The position numbers were made by a program, and so were the translations under genes. This document shows positions 42,506 to 50,062 of a stretch of DNA of 64,000 nucleotides, one piece after another. This DNA is from Flavobacterium piscisymbiosum (lineage in GTDB: Bacteria > Bacteroidota > Bacteroidia > Flavobacteriales > Flavobacteriaceae). The notes below the pieces were generated by a model, which was given only the letters and a program-made list of their open reading frames with translations, made no database searches and was not told the DNA's origin. The stretch is from the NCBI RefSeq assembly GCF_020905295.1, contig NZ_JAJJMM010000001.1:2914001-2978000 (forward strand), read 5' to 3'. Each line of letters opens with the position of its first letter. Position 1 is the stretch's first letter.

Positions 42506-43653
42506 TACCATTTCTGGACCTAAAAAAAATAAACGAACCTTATGAAACTGCTTTTCAGGACAAACTGAAATTGGTTTTAGATAATGGCTGGTATATTTTA
42601 GGGAAAGAAGTAGAAACATTTGAAAAGGCTTTCGCCGAATATTGCCAAACTGAATATTGTATAGGAGTAGGGAATGGTTTTGATGCTTTGATCCTAATTT
42701 TTAAAGGTTATATTCAGTTGGGGAAATTGCAAAAAGGTGATGAAGTTATCGTTCCTGCCAATACTTACATCGCTAGTATTCTGGCCATTTTGCAGGCAGA
42801 TTTAATTCCGGTTTTGGTTGAACCAAAGTTGGAAACGTATAATATAGATCCTGATTTAATTCAAAAGAAAATTAACTCAAAAACTAAAGCGATTTTAGCA
42901 GTTCATTTATACGGTCAATTAGCCGAAATGAATAAAATTAATCAAATAGCGATTGAAAATAATTTAATCATTGTTGAAGATGCAGCGCAGGCACATGGAG
43001 TTTTTGGAAATTCCAAAAAAAACAAATCCCAAATTCCAAATACCGATGTCCAGGAAAATAATCTAAAATATAAAATCAACAATCTAAAATCAGCAACCGC
43101 TTACAGTTTTTATCCGGGTAAAAATTTAGGCTGTTTGGGCGATGGAGGAGCAATAACTACAAACGATTCTGAATTGGCAAAAGTGCTTTTTTCGCTTCGT
43201 AATTATGGTTCAGAACAAAAGTATTATAACGAATATATTGGCGTAAATTCGAGATTAGATGAACTTCAGGGGGCGTTTCTAAATGTAAAGTTGCCTAATT
43301 TAAATTCCGATAATGATAAACGTCGCGCGATTGCGAAACGCTATTTATCAGAAATTAAAAACGATAAAATAATCCTGCCGTTTTGGGATTTATCAGACAA
43401 TCATGTTTTTCATTTATTCGTGATCCGAACATCAAACAGAGAAGATTTACAAGCCTATTTAACTCAAAATAATATTCAGACCGTTATTCATTATCCGGTT
43501 CCTCCGCATCAACAAAAAGCGCTTAAAGATTGGAGTAATTTGTCTTTTCCGATAACAGAAAAGATTCATAACGAAGTTTTGAGTTTGCCAATGAGTCCTG
43601 TTTTAACAGATGAAGAAGTTAGTTTTATTGTTGCTGTTTTAAATCGATATTAG
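42502..43653 (+). CDS. DegT/DnrJ/EryC1/StrS sugar aminotransferase with an internal insertion
   Basis: A 383-residue PLP enzyme. Motifs are IPFLDLKKINEPYETAF, YCIGVGNGFDALILIFKGY, GDEVIVPANTYIASILAILQA, VHLYGQLAEM, IVEDAAQAHG, SFYPGKNLGCLGDGGAITT (PLP Lys207), NSRLDELQGAFLNVKL and VIHYPVPPHQQ. It resembles FdtB/QdtB enzymes that make 3-amino-3,6-dideoxyhexoses, which fits the FdtA-like isomerase at 46810. Between HG (165-166) and YSFYP there are about 34 residues instead of the usual 16 or so; the extra part (about 170-197, NSKKNKSQIPNTDVQENNLK and on) is encoded by repeat-like DNA. Whether it remains active is open. Confidence 0.9.
   Translation: MIPFLDLKKINEPYETAFQDKLKLVLDNGWYILGKEVETFEKAFAEYCQTEYCIGVGNGFDALILIFKGYIQLGKLQKGDEVIVPANTYIASILAILQADLIPVLVEPKLETYNIDPDLIQKKINSKTKAILAVHLYGQLAEMNKINQIAIENNLIIVEDAAQAHGVFGNSKKNKSQIPNTDVQENNLKYKINNLKSATAYSFYPGKNLGCLGDGGAITTNDSELAKVLFSLRNYGSEQKYYNEYIGVNSRLDELQGAFLNVKLPNLNSDNDKRRAIAKRYLSEIKNDKIILPFWDLSDNHVFHLFVIRTSNREDLQAYLTQNNIQTVIHYPVPPHQQKALKDWSNLSFPITEKIHNEVLSLPMSPVLTDEEVSFIVAVLNRY
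43009..43092 (+). repeat. Repeat-like DNA inserted in frame in the DegT aminotransferase gene
   Basis: AATTCCAAAAAAAACAAATC, CCAAATTCCAAATA and two AATCTAAAAT units (43060 and 43081) resemble intergenic repeats of this window (for example 635-660, 26150-26180, 61425-61530). It adds about 18-28 residues without breaking the frame. Confidence 0.6.
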
Positions 43654-43654
43654 A

Positions 43655-44929
43655 TTGCATTTCCTGAAAAAAATAACGCAAACGACTTTGTTTAAGATTA
43701 CTTCTTTAAACAGTCTGAGTATTGCAATTAAAATTGGAATTGGGCTAATAACCTCTAAAATATTAGCCATATTTGTTGGTCCCGGTGGAATGGCTTTGGT
43801 TGGAAATTTGCGTAATTTTTTAACTTCTTTAGAAAGTATTTCAACTCTGGGTTTTCAAAGTGGAATAATAAAATATGTAGCCGAAAACCAGAAAAACAAA
43901 GAAGTTTTACAAAAAATAATAGCGACCGTTTTTATAAGTCTGGTTTTTATTGCACTTGTATTAAGTGGTGTTTTGTATTTTTTTGCTTCTTTCTGGAACA
44001 ATACGATCTTAAATTCAGCTTTTGATTATGTTTTAGTTTTTAAAATTCTGGCATTGGCCTTGCCGTGGTATGCCGTATCGGTTTTTTTATTGGCAGTTCT
44101 TAATGGTTTAAGTCAGTTCAAAAAGGTAATTTGGGTAAATATCATCGGGAATACTTTGGGATTATTGGTTTCTCTTTTTATGATTTTACAGTTTCAAACA
44201 TTGGGAGCTTTATTAGCAATTGTCATTACGCCTTCGTTATTGTTTTTTGTTACTTTTTACTTCGTCCAAAAAGAAATCAATTTTTTAGACGCTATAAAGT
44301 GGCATTTGTATGATTTTAAAATTATAAAAAATTTATTGCCTTTTTCTTTAATGGCAATAGTTTCATCGGTTTTAGGACCAATGGTTTATTTGGCTATGAG
44401 AAATAGTGTTATTGAAAAGCTAGGTATCGATCAGGCTGGTTTTTGGGAAAGTATGACCCGAATTTCGACATATTATATGCTTTTTGTAAGCACGATTCTA
44501 TCGGTTTATTTTTTACCCAAATTAGCAATAGCAAAGGAAAATAAAGAAACAAAAAGTATTTTCTGGCAGTACTATAAATCTATTTTACCGGTTTTTATAG
44601 TGGGTTTGGTAGTCGTTTATTTTGCCCGATTTTTTATCGTTCAGTTATTGTTTACCAAAGAATTTTTACCTGTTGCTTCACTTTTCTTCTGGCAGCTTAT
44701 AGGAGATGTTTTTAAAGTCGCTTTCCTTATTTTAGGCTATCAGTTTTTTGCTAAAAAATTAACCAAAGCGTTTATTATCGCCGAAGTATCTTCTCTTGCT
44801 CTATTGTATTTTTCGAATTTGGTTTTTATGCAGTATTTCGGAATTCAAGGTGTTGTAATGGCTCAGGCTTTTGATAATTTCGTTTATCTTTTGGTTCTGT
44901 GTGTGTATTTTAGAAAAAGTTTATTTTAA
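43655..44929 (+). CDS. Wzx-like polysaccharide flippase (O-antigen translocase)
   Basis: A 424-residue integral membrane protein with about 12 hydrophobic segments of the MOP superfamily. The start LKKITQTTLFKITSLNSLSIAIKIGIGLITSKILAIFVGPGGMALVGNLRNFLTSLESISTLGFQSGIIKYVAE matches O-antigen/enterobacterial-common-antigen-like translocases. Translation appears to begin at TTG 43655, one base after the aminotransferase stop; no ATG is near, so coupling to the upstream gene is likely. It would move lipid-linked glycan units across the inner membrane. Confidence 0.87.
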   Translation: MHFLKKITQTTLFKITSLNSLSIAIKIGIGLITSKILAIFVGPGGMALVGNLRNFLTSLESISTLGFQSGIIKYVAENQKNKEVLQKIIATVFISLVFIALVLSGVLYFFASFWNNTILNSAFDYVLVFKILALALPWYAVSVFLLAVLNGLSQFKKVIWVNIIGNTLGLLVSLFMILQFQTLGALLAIVITPSLLFFVTFYFVQKEINFLDAIKWHLYDFKIIKNLLPFSLMAIVSSVLGPMVYLAMRNSVIEKLGIDQAGFWESMTRISTYYMLFVSTILSVYFLPKLAIAKENKETKSIFWQYYKSILPVFIVGLVVVYFARFFIVQLLFTKEFLPVASLFFWQLIGDVFKVAFLILGYQFFAKKLTKAFIIAEVSSLALLYFSNLVFMQYFGIQGVVMAQAFDNFVYLLVLCVYFRKSLF

Positions 44930-44940
44930 AAGCATTTTTA

Positions 44941-45825
44941 TCAAAACCTTAATTTCAATTCCAACGGAATATATTTAATAAACAACCCAATATCATACGT
45001 CTTTTTAGCCTTTACCATTTCCTGATGCACTCGTTTTAGAACTGCTTTGTTTTCTGCTTTTGTTTTATTTAAGGCAATTGCTTTTTTAAGAATAAGATAA
45101 GTCGAATAATTTATTTTTCGGGTTCGGGAATTGAATTTTTTATAAAACTGATTTCCCAGTGAGTTCTCCAGTTCTCTTTTCTGAATTAAAACCGCATCAA
45201 TAAATTCAAAGTTATAGTTTCTGGCTGTTCTGATCCAAAGGTCTAAATCCTCGTACGCCAGATTTTCATCATAACCCCTTAGTTCATCCAAAACTTGTCG
45301 CTTTACCATCGAAGAAACAGAACAAATCATGCTGTTTTGACTTAATATTGAGGAATAAATATCTCCTGTGGCAGGTTTTTTTAGTACTTTTTTTTCAGGA
45401 TTCACTTCATAATAATAACGAAGATGTTTGTTGTTTTCAGAGATTATTTCGGCATTTCCGTAAACGATGGCTAGTTTTTTCTGATTAGAATTTAAAAAAG
45501 TGTCGATTTGTTTTTCCACACAATTTGGCAATAAAACATCATCAGCCGCCAGATCAATTACATAGTCTCCTTTTGCGATCTTCAATGCTTTATTAAACGT
45601 TTTGGTGTTTCCTAAGTTTGTTTCGTTGGAGATAAATGGTACATCAGGATAATTTTCGAGCCAGTTTTTAATCGTTTTTTCAGAAGAATCTGTGCTGCAA
45701 TCGTCTGCAATAATGAGTTCGATGTTTTTATAGGTTTGGTTTAGAACTGAATTCAATGATTCAACTACAAATTGTTCGTGATTGTAACACAAACAAATGA
45801 TGGAAACTAAAGGGGATTTTTGCAT
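44941..45825 (-). CDS. Family 2 glycosyltransferase
   Basis: From the ATG at 45825 it is 294 residues. GT-A fold motifs are PLVSIICLCYNHEQFVVESLNSVLNQTYKNIELIIADDCSTDSSEK, FNKALKIAKGDYVIDLAADDVLLPNCVEKQI (DDV in place of the DxD metal site) and YDENLAYEDLDLWIRTARNYNFEFI (ED general base). The upstream ATG at 45858 lies before the predicted transcription start from the box at 45860-45867, so the shorter form is chosen. It converges with the flippase gene and is one of four GT2 genes in the cluster. Confidence 0.87.
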   Translation of the reverse strand: MQKSPLVSIICLCYNHEQFVVESLNSVLNQTYKNIELIIADDCSTDSSEKTIKNWLENYPDVPFISNETNLGNTKTFNKALKIAKGDYVIDLAADDVLLPNCVEKQIDTFLNSNQKKLAIVYGNAEIISENNKHLRYYYEVNPEKKVLKKPATGDIYSSILSQNSMICSVSSMVKRQVLDELRGYDENLAYEDLDLWIRTARNYNFEFIDAVLIQKRELENSLGNQFYKKFNSRTRKINYSTYLILKKAIALNKTKAENKAVLKRVHQEMVKAKKTYDIGLFIKYIPLELKLRF

Positions 45826-45859
45826 AAAAGTTGAATATGAAACCGCTTCTTGAAGCATT

Positions 45860-45867
45860 CAAAAATA
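45860..45867 (-). promoter_or_regulatory. -7 promoter box for the GT2 gene at 44941-45825
   Basis: TATTTTTG (minus strand) matches TAnnTTTG; leader about 29 nt to 45825. Confidence 0.5.
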
Positions 45868-45962
45868 AGAAATATTATGCCTGATTGCGTTAAGATTTGC
45901 TGAATAGAAAAACAAAACTAAATAGCAGGTTTTAAATTGTATTCTTTTCGTTTACTATTTTT

Positions 45963-45970
45963 TACATTTG
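45963..45970 (+). promoter_or_regulatory. -7 promoter box for the GT gene at 45978
   Basis: TACATTTG, a perfect TAnnTTTG, 7 bp before the ATG. A TTG at 45937-45939 could serve as -33 element. It implies a very short leader. Confidence 0.55.
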
Positions 45971-45977
45971 CTTTAAG

Positions 45978-46826
45978 ATGGAAGATAAATTAGAAAACCT
46001 TTTTACCGAAACTGATGTTGAAATTTTGATTTCTACCATGAATCAGGATTCGTTAGATTTTTTAGTTCCGATGTTTCCGTTTCTTCATTTTTCTAATTTC
46101 CGAATCTTAATTATTAATCAAACTCAATTCGAAACAATATTAGAATCAGAATATCCTAATATCAGAGTTGTAAATTCTTTCGAAAAAGATTTGTCCAAAA
46201 GCCGAAATCTGGCGCTTGAAAATGCTCAAGGAAAAATCCTTGTAATTGCTGATGATGATGTAATATATCAGCAAGGATTTGTTGCCAAAATAATCAACTC
46301 CTATAATCAATTTCCGAATGCAGCTGCAATCAATTTTTGTGCTGTAAAGTCAGATGGAAGTTTGATGAAAGAATATCCTAAGCATTCTAAAACGAATCTG
46401 AATGCCTTTGATATTTTTAATACAAGTTCAATAGAAATGACATTGAATAAGGCAGTTTTAGATAAAACCGGAATTCATTTTGATGAAAAATTTGGGTTAG
46501 GAGGGATGTTCGAAATGGGAGAAGAAGCCATTTTTTTATTTGATTTAAAGTCTAAAAAACAACAACTGATTTTTGAATCAGAAGTAATTGTGCAGCATCT
46601 TGAATTGACATCTTCATCAAAAAAAAGCATCGAAGAAAAATATTATATTCAAGGCGCTTTATATACCAGGATTTTTAAAAGCAATTATATTTATTGGATA
46701 TTTGTCAAGTTGTTTTTTGATTTAAAACAGCGTAAAATAAGATTTGGCGAATTTAAATCAGCACTTAAAAGTTCAAAAAAGGGACATCAAAAATTTGAAA
46801 CATTACAGCATGACAATAAAAAATAA
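45978..46826 (+). CDS. Glycosyltransferase, GT2-like (GT-A fold)
   Basis: A 282-residue protein. It lacks the standard VSIIxPxYN opening, having VEILISTMNQDSLDFLVPMFPFLHFSNFRILIINQT, but keeps SKSRNLALENAQGKILVIADDDVIYQQGFVAKII (DDD metal motif) and FGLGGMFEMGEEAIFLFDL (EE acidic base). This pattern occurs in bacterial GT-A enzymes of capsule and O-antigen clusters. It overlaps the FdtA-like gene by 17 bp. Donor and acceptor are unknown. Confidence 0.75.
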   Translation: MEDKLENLFTETDVEILISTMNQDSLDFLVPMFPFLHFSNFRILIINQTQFETILESEYPNIRVVNSFEKDLSKSRNLALENAQGKILVIADDDVIYQQGFVAKIINSYNQFPNAAAINFCAVKSDGSLMKEYPKHSKTNLNAFDIFNTSSIEMTLNKAVLDKTGIHFDEKFGLGGMFEMGEEAIFLFDLKSKKQQLIFESEVIVQHLELTSSSKKSIEEKYYIQGALYTRIFKSNYIYWIFVKLFFDLKQRKIRFGEFKSALKSSKKGHQKFETLQHDNKK

Positions 46827-47232
46827 CGGAATACAAATTTTATCGATACCCAAGATAGAAGATCGAAGAGGTAATCTTTCTGTGATTGAAAATGATATTG
46901 TTCCTTTTGATATTAAGCGGGTGTATTATTTGTACGATGTGCCAAGCGGTTCTGAACGTGGCGGACATGCGCACAAAGAGCTTAAGGAATTTTTGGTTGC
47001 TTTAAGCGGTAGTTTTGATGTGGTTCTGAAAGATGGAGAAGAACAAGAAATTGTAACCTTAAACAAGCCTTATGAAGGTTTACTAATTAATCCGGGAATT
47101 TGGCGTGAACTTCAAAACTTTTCTTCAGGATCTGTTTGTTTGGTAGTGGCTTCAGAAGTTTATATCGAAGAAGATTACATCAGGGATTTTGATGAATTTT
47201 TGGAATATTCTAATGGTAAACAGAAAAATTAA
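46810..47232 (+). CDS. FdtA/QdtA-like dTDP-sugar 3,4-ketoisomerase (WxcM-like cupin)
   Basis: A 140-residue cupin from the ATG at 46810. Motifs are ILSIPKIEDRRGNLSVIENDIVPFDIKRVYYLYDVPSGSERGGHAHKELKEFLVALSGSFDVVL and LLINPGIWRELQNFSSGSVCLVVASEVYIEEDYIRDFDEF, with the family's catalytic-region His pair GGHAHK. FdtA/QdtA convert dTDP-4-keto-6-deoxyglucose to the 3-keto isomer, after which a DegT aminotransferase gives Fuc3N or Qui3N; the DegT gene at 42502 is the obvious partner. Its last 23 bases overlap the convergent GT2 gene at 47210. Which epimer is produced is not readable. Confidence 0.87.
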   Translation: MTIKNNGIQILSIPKIEDRRGNLSVIENDIVPFDIKRVYYLYDVPSGSERGGHAHKELKEFLVALSGSFDVVLKDGEEQEIVTLNKPYEGLLINPGIWRELQNFSSGSVCLVVASEVYIEEDYIRDFDEFLEYSNGKQKN

Positions 47233-48145
47233 TTCCCCATTTTTTTAAAATTTGATTTGATTCAAAAAGAAATCTCAAACAAAAAGGCGGCAGCTTCATT
47301 AAAAAACGAATCTTTGAACTTATATTTTGTTTGTCGACATTTTTAAAATAGAATGAACTTTTCTCTTTATAGCCGGAAACATAATATTTAAAACCATATT
47401 CAATTCGGTACAAATCCAGAAATTTTTTGAGAGAAGGATTTTCTCTTTCAGCAATTTTAAATTGTTCAAAATCCATTAAATTCATCGAATTGATATTCTT
47501 CTTAGCGAGACTTTCGGGAATATCATTATTATAAATAGCCGTAACAGTATTAGTTATTGCAACCGGATATTTAATGCCAATTTTAGTCCATAATTCTAAA
47601 TCCTGACCATTTGTTACACCCGGCGTAAATCCTCCTAAAGTTTCGAGAATTTGTTTTGGTATCGCCAAAGACGAAGTCCACGTAATTCTAAAAGGCATGT
47701 TTGAAGCGAAATAATCTTTTACAACTCCTCTAAAAGATTGGTCTACACCAAAATAATATGGAGTTTGAAAGTGGTTTTTGGCGGTTTTGATTTTATAGCG
47801 AGAACAGTAAATTCCACAATCAGGAAAATTATGATATATCTTAGCTAATTCTTCGAGATGATTCGGAAACCAATAATCGTCAGCATCCAGAAAAGCGATC
47901 AGTTTCCCTTTTGATTTTTCTATTCCAAGATTTCGCGCAACGGAAACACCTTGATTTTTTTGATTAAAGATCTGAATTCTTTTGTCATTTAGTTTACGAA
48001 CTAAAGCTTGACTTTCATCAGTAGATGCGTCATTAATTACAATGATTTCATAATCTGTAAAAGTTTGACTGAGAACGCTTTTTATAGTGTTTTCAATATG
48101 ACTGGCTTTATTGTATAACGGAATGATAACAGAAAAAAATACCAT
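47210..48145 (-). CDS. Family 2 glycosyltransferase
   Basis: A 311-residue GT-A enzyme. VFFSVIIPLYNKASHIENTIKSVLSQTFTDYEIIVINDASTDES opens the fold; VSVARNLGIEKSKGKLIAFLDADDYWFPNHLEEL holds the DAD metal site; FTPGVTNGQDLELWTKIG holds the likely base. Its 3' end overlaps the FdtA-like gene by 23 bp on the other strand, an unusual tail-to-tail overlap inside a glycan cluster. It follows the next GT2 gene after 6 bp. Confidence 0.9.
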   Translation of the reverse strand: MVFFSVIIPLYNKASHIENTIKSVLSQTFTDYEIIVINDASTDESQALVRKLNDKRIQIFNQKNQGVSVARNLGIEKSKGKLIAFLDADDYWFPNHLEELAKIYHNFPDCGIYCSRYKIKTAKNHFQTPYYFGVDQSFRGVVKDYFASNMPFRITWTSSLAIPKQILETLGGFTPGVTNGQDLELWTKIGIKYPVAITNTVTAIYNNDIPESLAKKNINSMNLMDFEQFKIAERENPSLKKFLDLYRIEYGFKYYVSGYKEKSSFYFKNVDKQNISSKIRFLMKLPPFCLRFLFESNQILKKWGINFSVYH

Positions 48146-48151
48146 AATCGA

Positions 48152-49039
48152 TTATTTTTTTAAATCACAATAATAGCCTAATTTATAAAAATCGAGTAAA
48201 TATAAATTCGGGTTTTCTGAAATTAAATTAGTGAGGATTTGTTTCTTTGTTTTTAGATATATTGCCTTTACAATTGCGGTAATATACAGTTTTTCTAAAA
48301 TTACGTACAACTTGCTCAATCTTATTTTTTTAGGATCGATTTTATTTAAGTGAATTAAATCGTGTAAGTTTTTAACGGCTCTTTCGGATTTCTTTATAAA
48401 ATCGATACTAGTTTCTGAGTTGTGGTGAATTAAGCAATTTTCGATATGAGTAACCGGAACTGAATTGAAACGCAGATTTTTTATGAAAATGAAATCTTCA
48501 TATCCATATTCATTAATAAATTCAGGGAAAGGAAATTGCAAAAGAATTTCTTTTTTTAAAAGTAAATTCCATGTAAAAACAAAATTGTACTGGTGTTTCA
48601 GTCTGTGCTCTAAAGATTTTATTTCCCTGTTTATTCCGTATTTCCATCGAAGCAATTTTTCTTTAGAAGGAATAGCTTCAGGATATTTTACACCACCAAA
48701 AATAACATCGTGATTCGATTTCGATAGTATTTCGATATAGTTTTTAAGATAAGATTCATTCTCAGGCAAAGCATCGGCTTCCATAATCAAAACACAATCA
48801 TATCTTGATTTGGCGCATAATAGGTTGATGTTTTTTCCTCTGCCTAAATTTTGTGTATTGATAGAGAAAAGACAATTTTCTAATGAATTGATCTGAGAAT
48901 TTTCAGAAATAAATTCATGACTAACATCATCTTGTACAAGGATTTCATATTCAATTCCTAAACTATCGGCTTGTTTTTTAAGCTCTAAAACAAGCGGAAA
49001 AACATTATAATTATAAACAGGAATTACTATAGAAAGCAT
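48152..49039 (-). CDS. Family 2 glycosyltransferase
   Basis: A 295-residue GT-A enzyme: MLSIVIPVYNYNVFPLVLELKKQADSLGIEYEILVQDDVSHEF, then LGRGKNINLLCAKSRYDCVLIMEADALPENESYL (EAD in place of DxD) and FPEFINEYGYEDFIFIKNLRFN (ED base). Its ATG shares one base with the ftsE stop codon, so it is translationally coupled to ftsE, an odd link between a glycan gene and a cell-division gene. Confidence 0.87.
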   Translation of the reverse strand: MLSIVIPVYNYNVFPLVLELKKQADSLGIEYEILVQDDVSHEFISENSQINSLENCLFSINTQNLGRGKNINLLCAKSRYDCVLIMEADALPENESYLKNYIEILSKSNHDVIFGGVKYPEAIPSKEKLLRWKYGINREIKSLEHRLKHQYNFVFTWNLLLKKEILLQFPFPEFINEYGYEDFIFIKNLRFNSVPVTHIENCLIHHNSETSIDFIKKSERAVKNLHDLIHLNKIDPKKIRLSKLYVILEKLYITAIVKAIYLKTKKQILTNLISENPNLYLLDFYKLGYYCDLKK

Positions 49040-49722
49040 TACACGCTGCGTTGCACCACTTCAAAAATTCTTTCGTCTTCACATTTTAATGTTTTAGACG
49101 GGAATTTTAGTAATAGAGCATAATCGTGAGTCGCCATGATAACCGTTTTACCATTAGCATTGATTTTTTTCAATACTTCAAGAACCTCAGAACTTGTTTG
49201 CGGATCTAAGTTTCCGGTTGGTTCATCGGCTAGGATAAATTCAGGGTCGTTAAGCAAAGCTCTTGCAATCGCAACACGTTGCTGCTCACCACCAGAAAGC
49301 TGATGCGGCATTTTGTTAACGTATTCCTTCATACCCACTTTGTCCAGAACTTCATCAATTTTACGTTCCATTCCTTCCTTGTCAACCCATCCTGTCGCTC
49401 TTAAAACAAAAAGCATATTGTCTTTTACAGAACGGTCCGGAAGTAGTTTAAAATCTTGAAATACGATCCCAATTTTACGTCTCAAATACGGAATGTCTTT
49501 TTCTTTTAAAGTAGCCAAATCAAACTCAACTATGTGACCTTCACCTTCAGATAAGGGTAAATCTGCATATAAAGTTTTTAAGAAACTACTTTTTCCGGAT
49601 CCTGTTTTCCCAATGATGTAGATAAATTCACCGTGGTTAACATCCAGATTAATATGAGATAAAATTTTTCTTCCTTCCTGATATATAGTGACTTCTTTAA
49701 GAGATAGTACGGTTTGTGACAT
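49039..49722 (-). CDS. ftsE: Cell-division ABC transporter ATP-binding protein FtsE
   Basis: A 227-residue ABC ATPase. Walker A is IIGKTGSGKSS, the Q-loop is GIVFQDFKLLPDRSVKDNM (the FQDFKLL form is typical of FtsE), the signature is HQLSGGEQQRVAIARALLNDPEFILADEPTGNLDP and the H-loop is IMATHDYALL. FtsE with FtsX regulates peptidoglycan hydrolysis at the division site. No ftsX is adjacent. It heads the minus-strand unit that continues into two GT2 genes. Confidence 0.88.
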   Translation of the reverse strand: MSQTVLSLKEVTIYQEGRKILSHINLDVNHGEFIYIIGKTGSGKSSFLKTLYADLPLSEGEGHIVEFDLATLKEKDIPYLRRKIGIVFQDFKLLPDRSVKDNMLFVLRATGWVDKEGMERKIDEVLDKVGMKEYVNKMPHQLSGGEQQRVAIARALLNDPEFILADEPTGNLDPQTSSEVLEVLKKINANGKTVIMATHDYALLLKFPSKTLKCEDERIFEVVQRSV

Positions 49723-49817
49723 AATAAATTGATTTGATTGGTAAAAGTAATAAGATAACGCTTCGATTCAAAATAAATTTGAATCATTTCTTAATAAAAT
49801 ACCTAAATGAATTTTAA

Positions 49818-49960
49818 ATCCTATAAGTGCTATAAGTTCATTTTAGTAAGTGACGCTGAATTTTTTTATTTGTAACAACTTATATGATTTAAGATCAAAA
49901 AGAAGTTGGTAAAGCTCCTAACTTATAATTACTTATATCGCTTATATGGTTTAAACTTAA
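49818..49960. repeat. Cluster of AACTTATAT repeats between ftsE and the TPR gene
   Basis: An inverted copy of AAATGAACTTATAGCACTTA lies at about 49818-49840. CAACTTATATGATTTAA follows (49878-49895), then AACTTATAATTACTTATATC plus GCTTATATGGTTTAA (49920-49955). They belong to the family listed at 9950-9988. The 340-bp gap holds no gene. Confidence 0.65.
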
Positions 49961-50035
49961 TTTCTAAATATTCGTTCTTAAATATTTGTTCATAATAAAA
50001 GCCTGAAACGTTTCGTTATAAACGGTATAAAATGA

Positions 50036-50043
50036 TACATTTG
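50036..50043 (+). promoter_or_regulatory. -7 promoter box for the TPR gene
   Basis: TACATTTG, a perfect TAnnTTTG, with leader of about 13 nt before the ATG at 50063. Confidence 0.65.
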
Positions 50044-50062
50044 AATACTAAATATAATTAAA

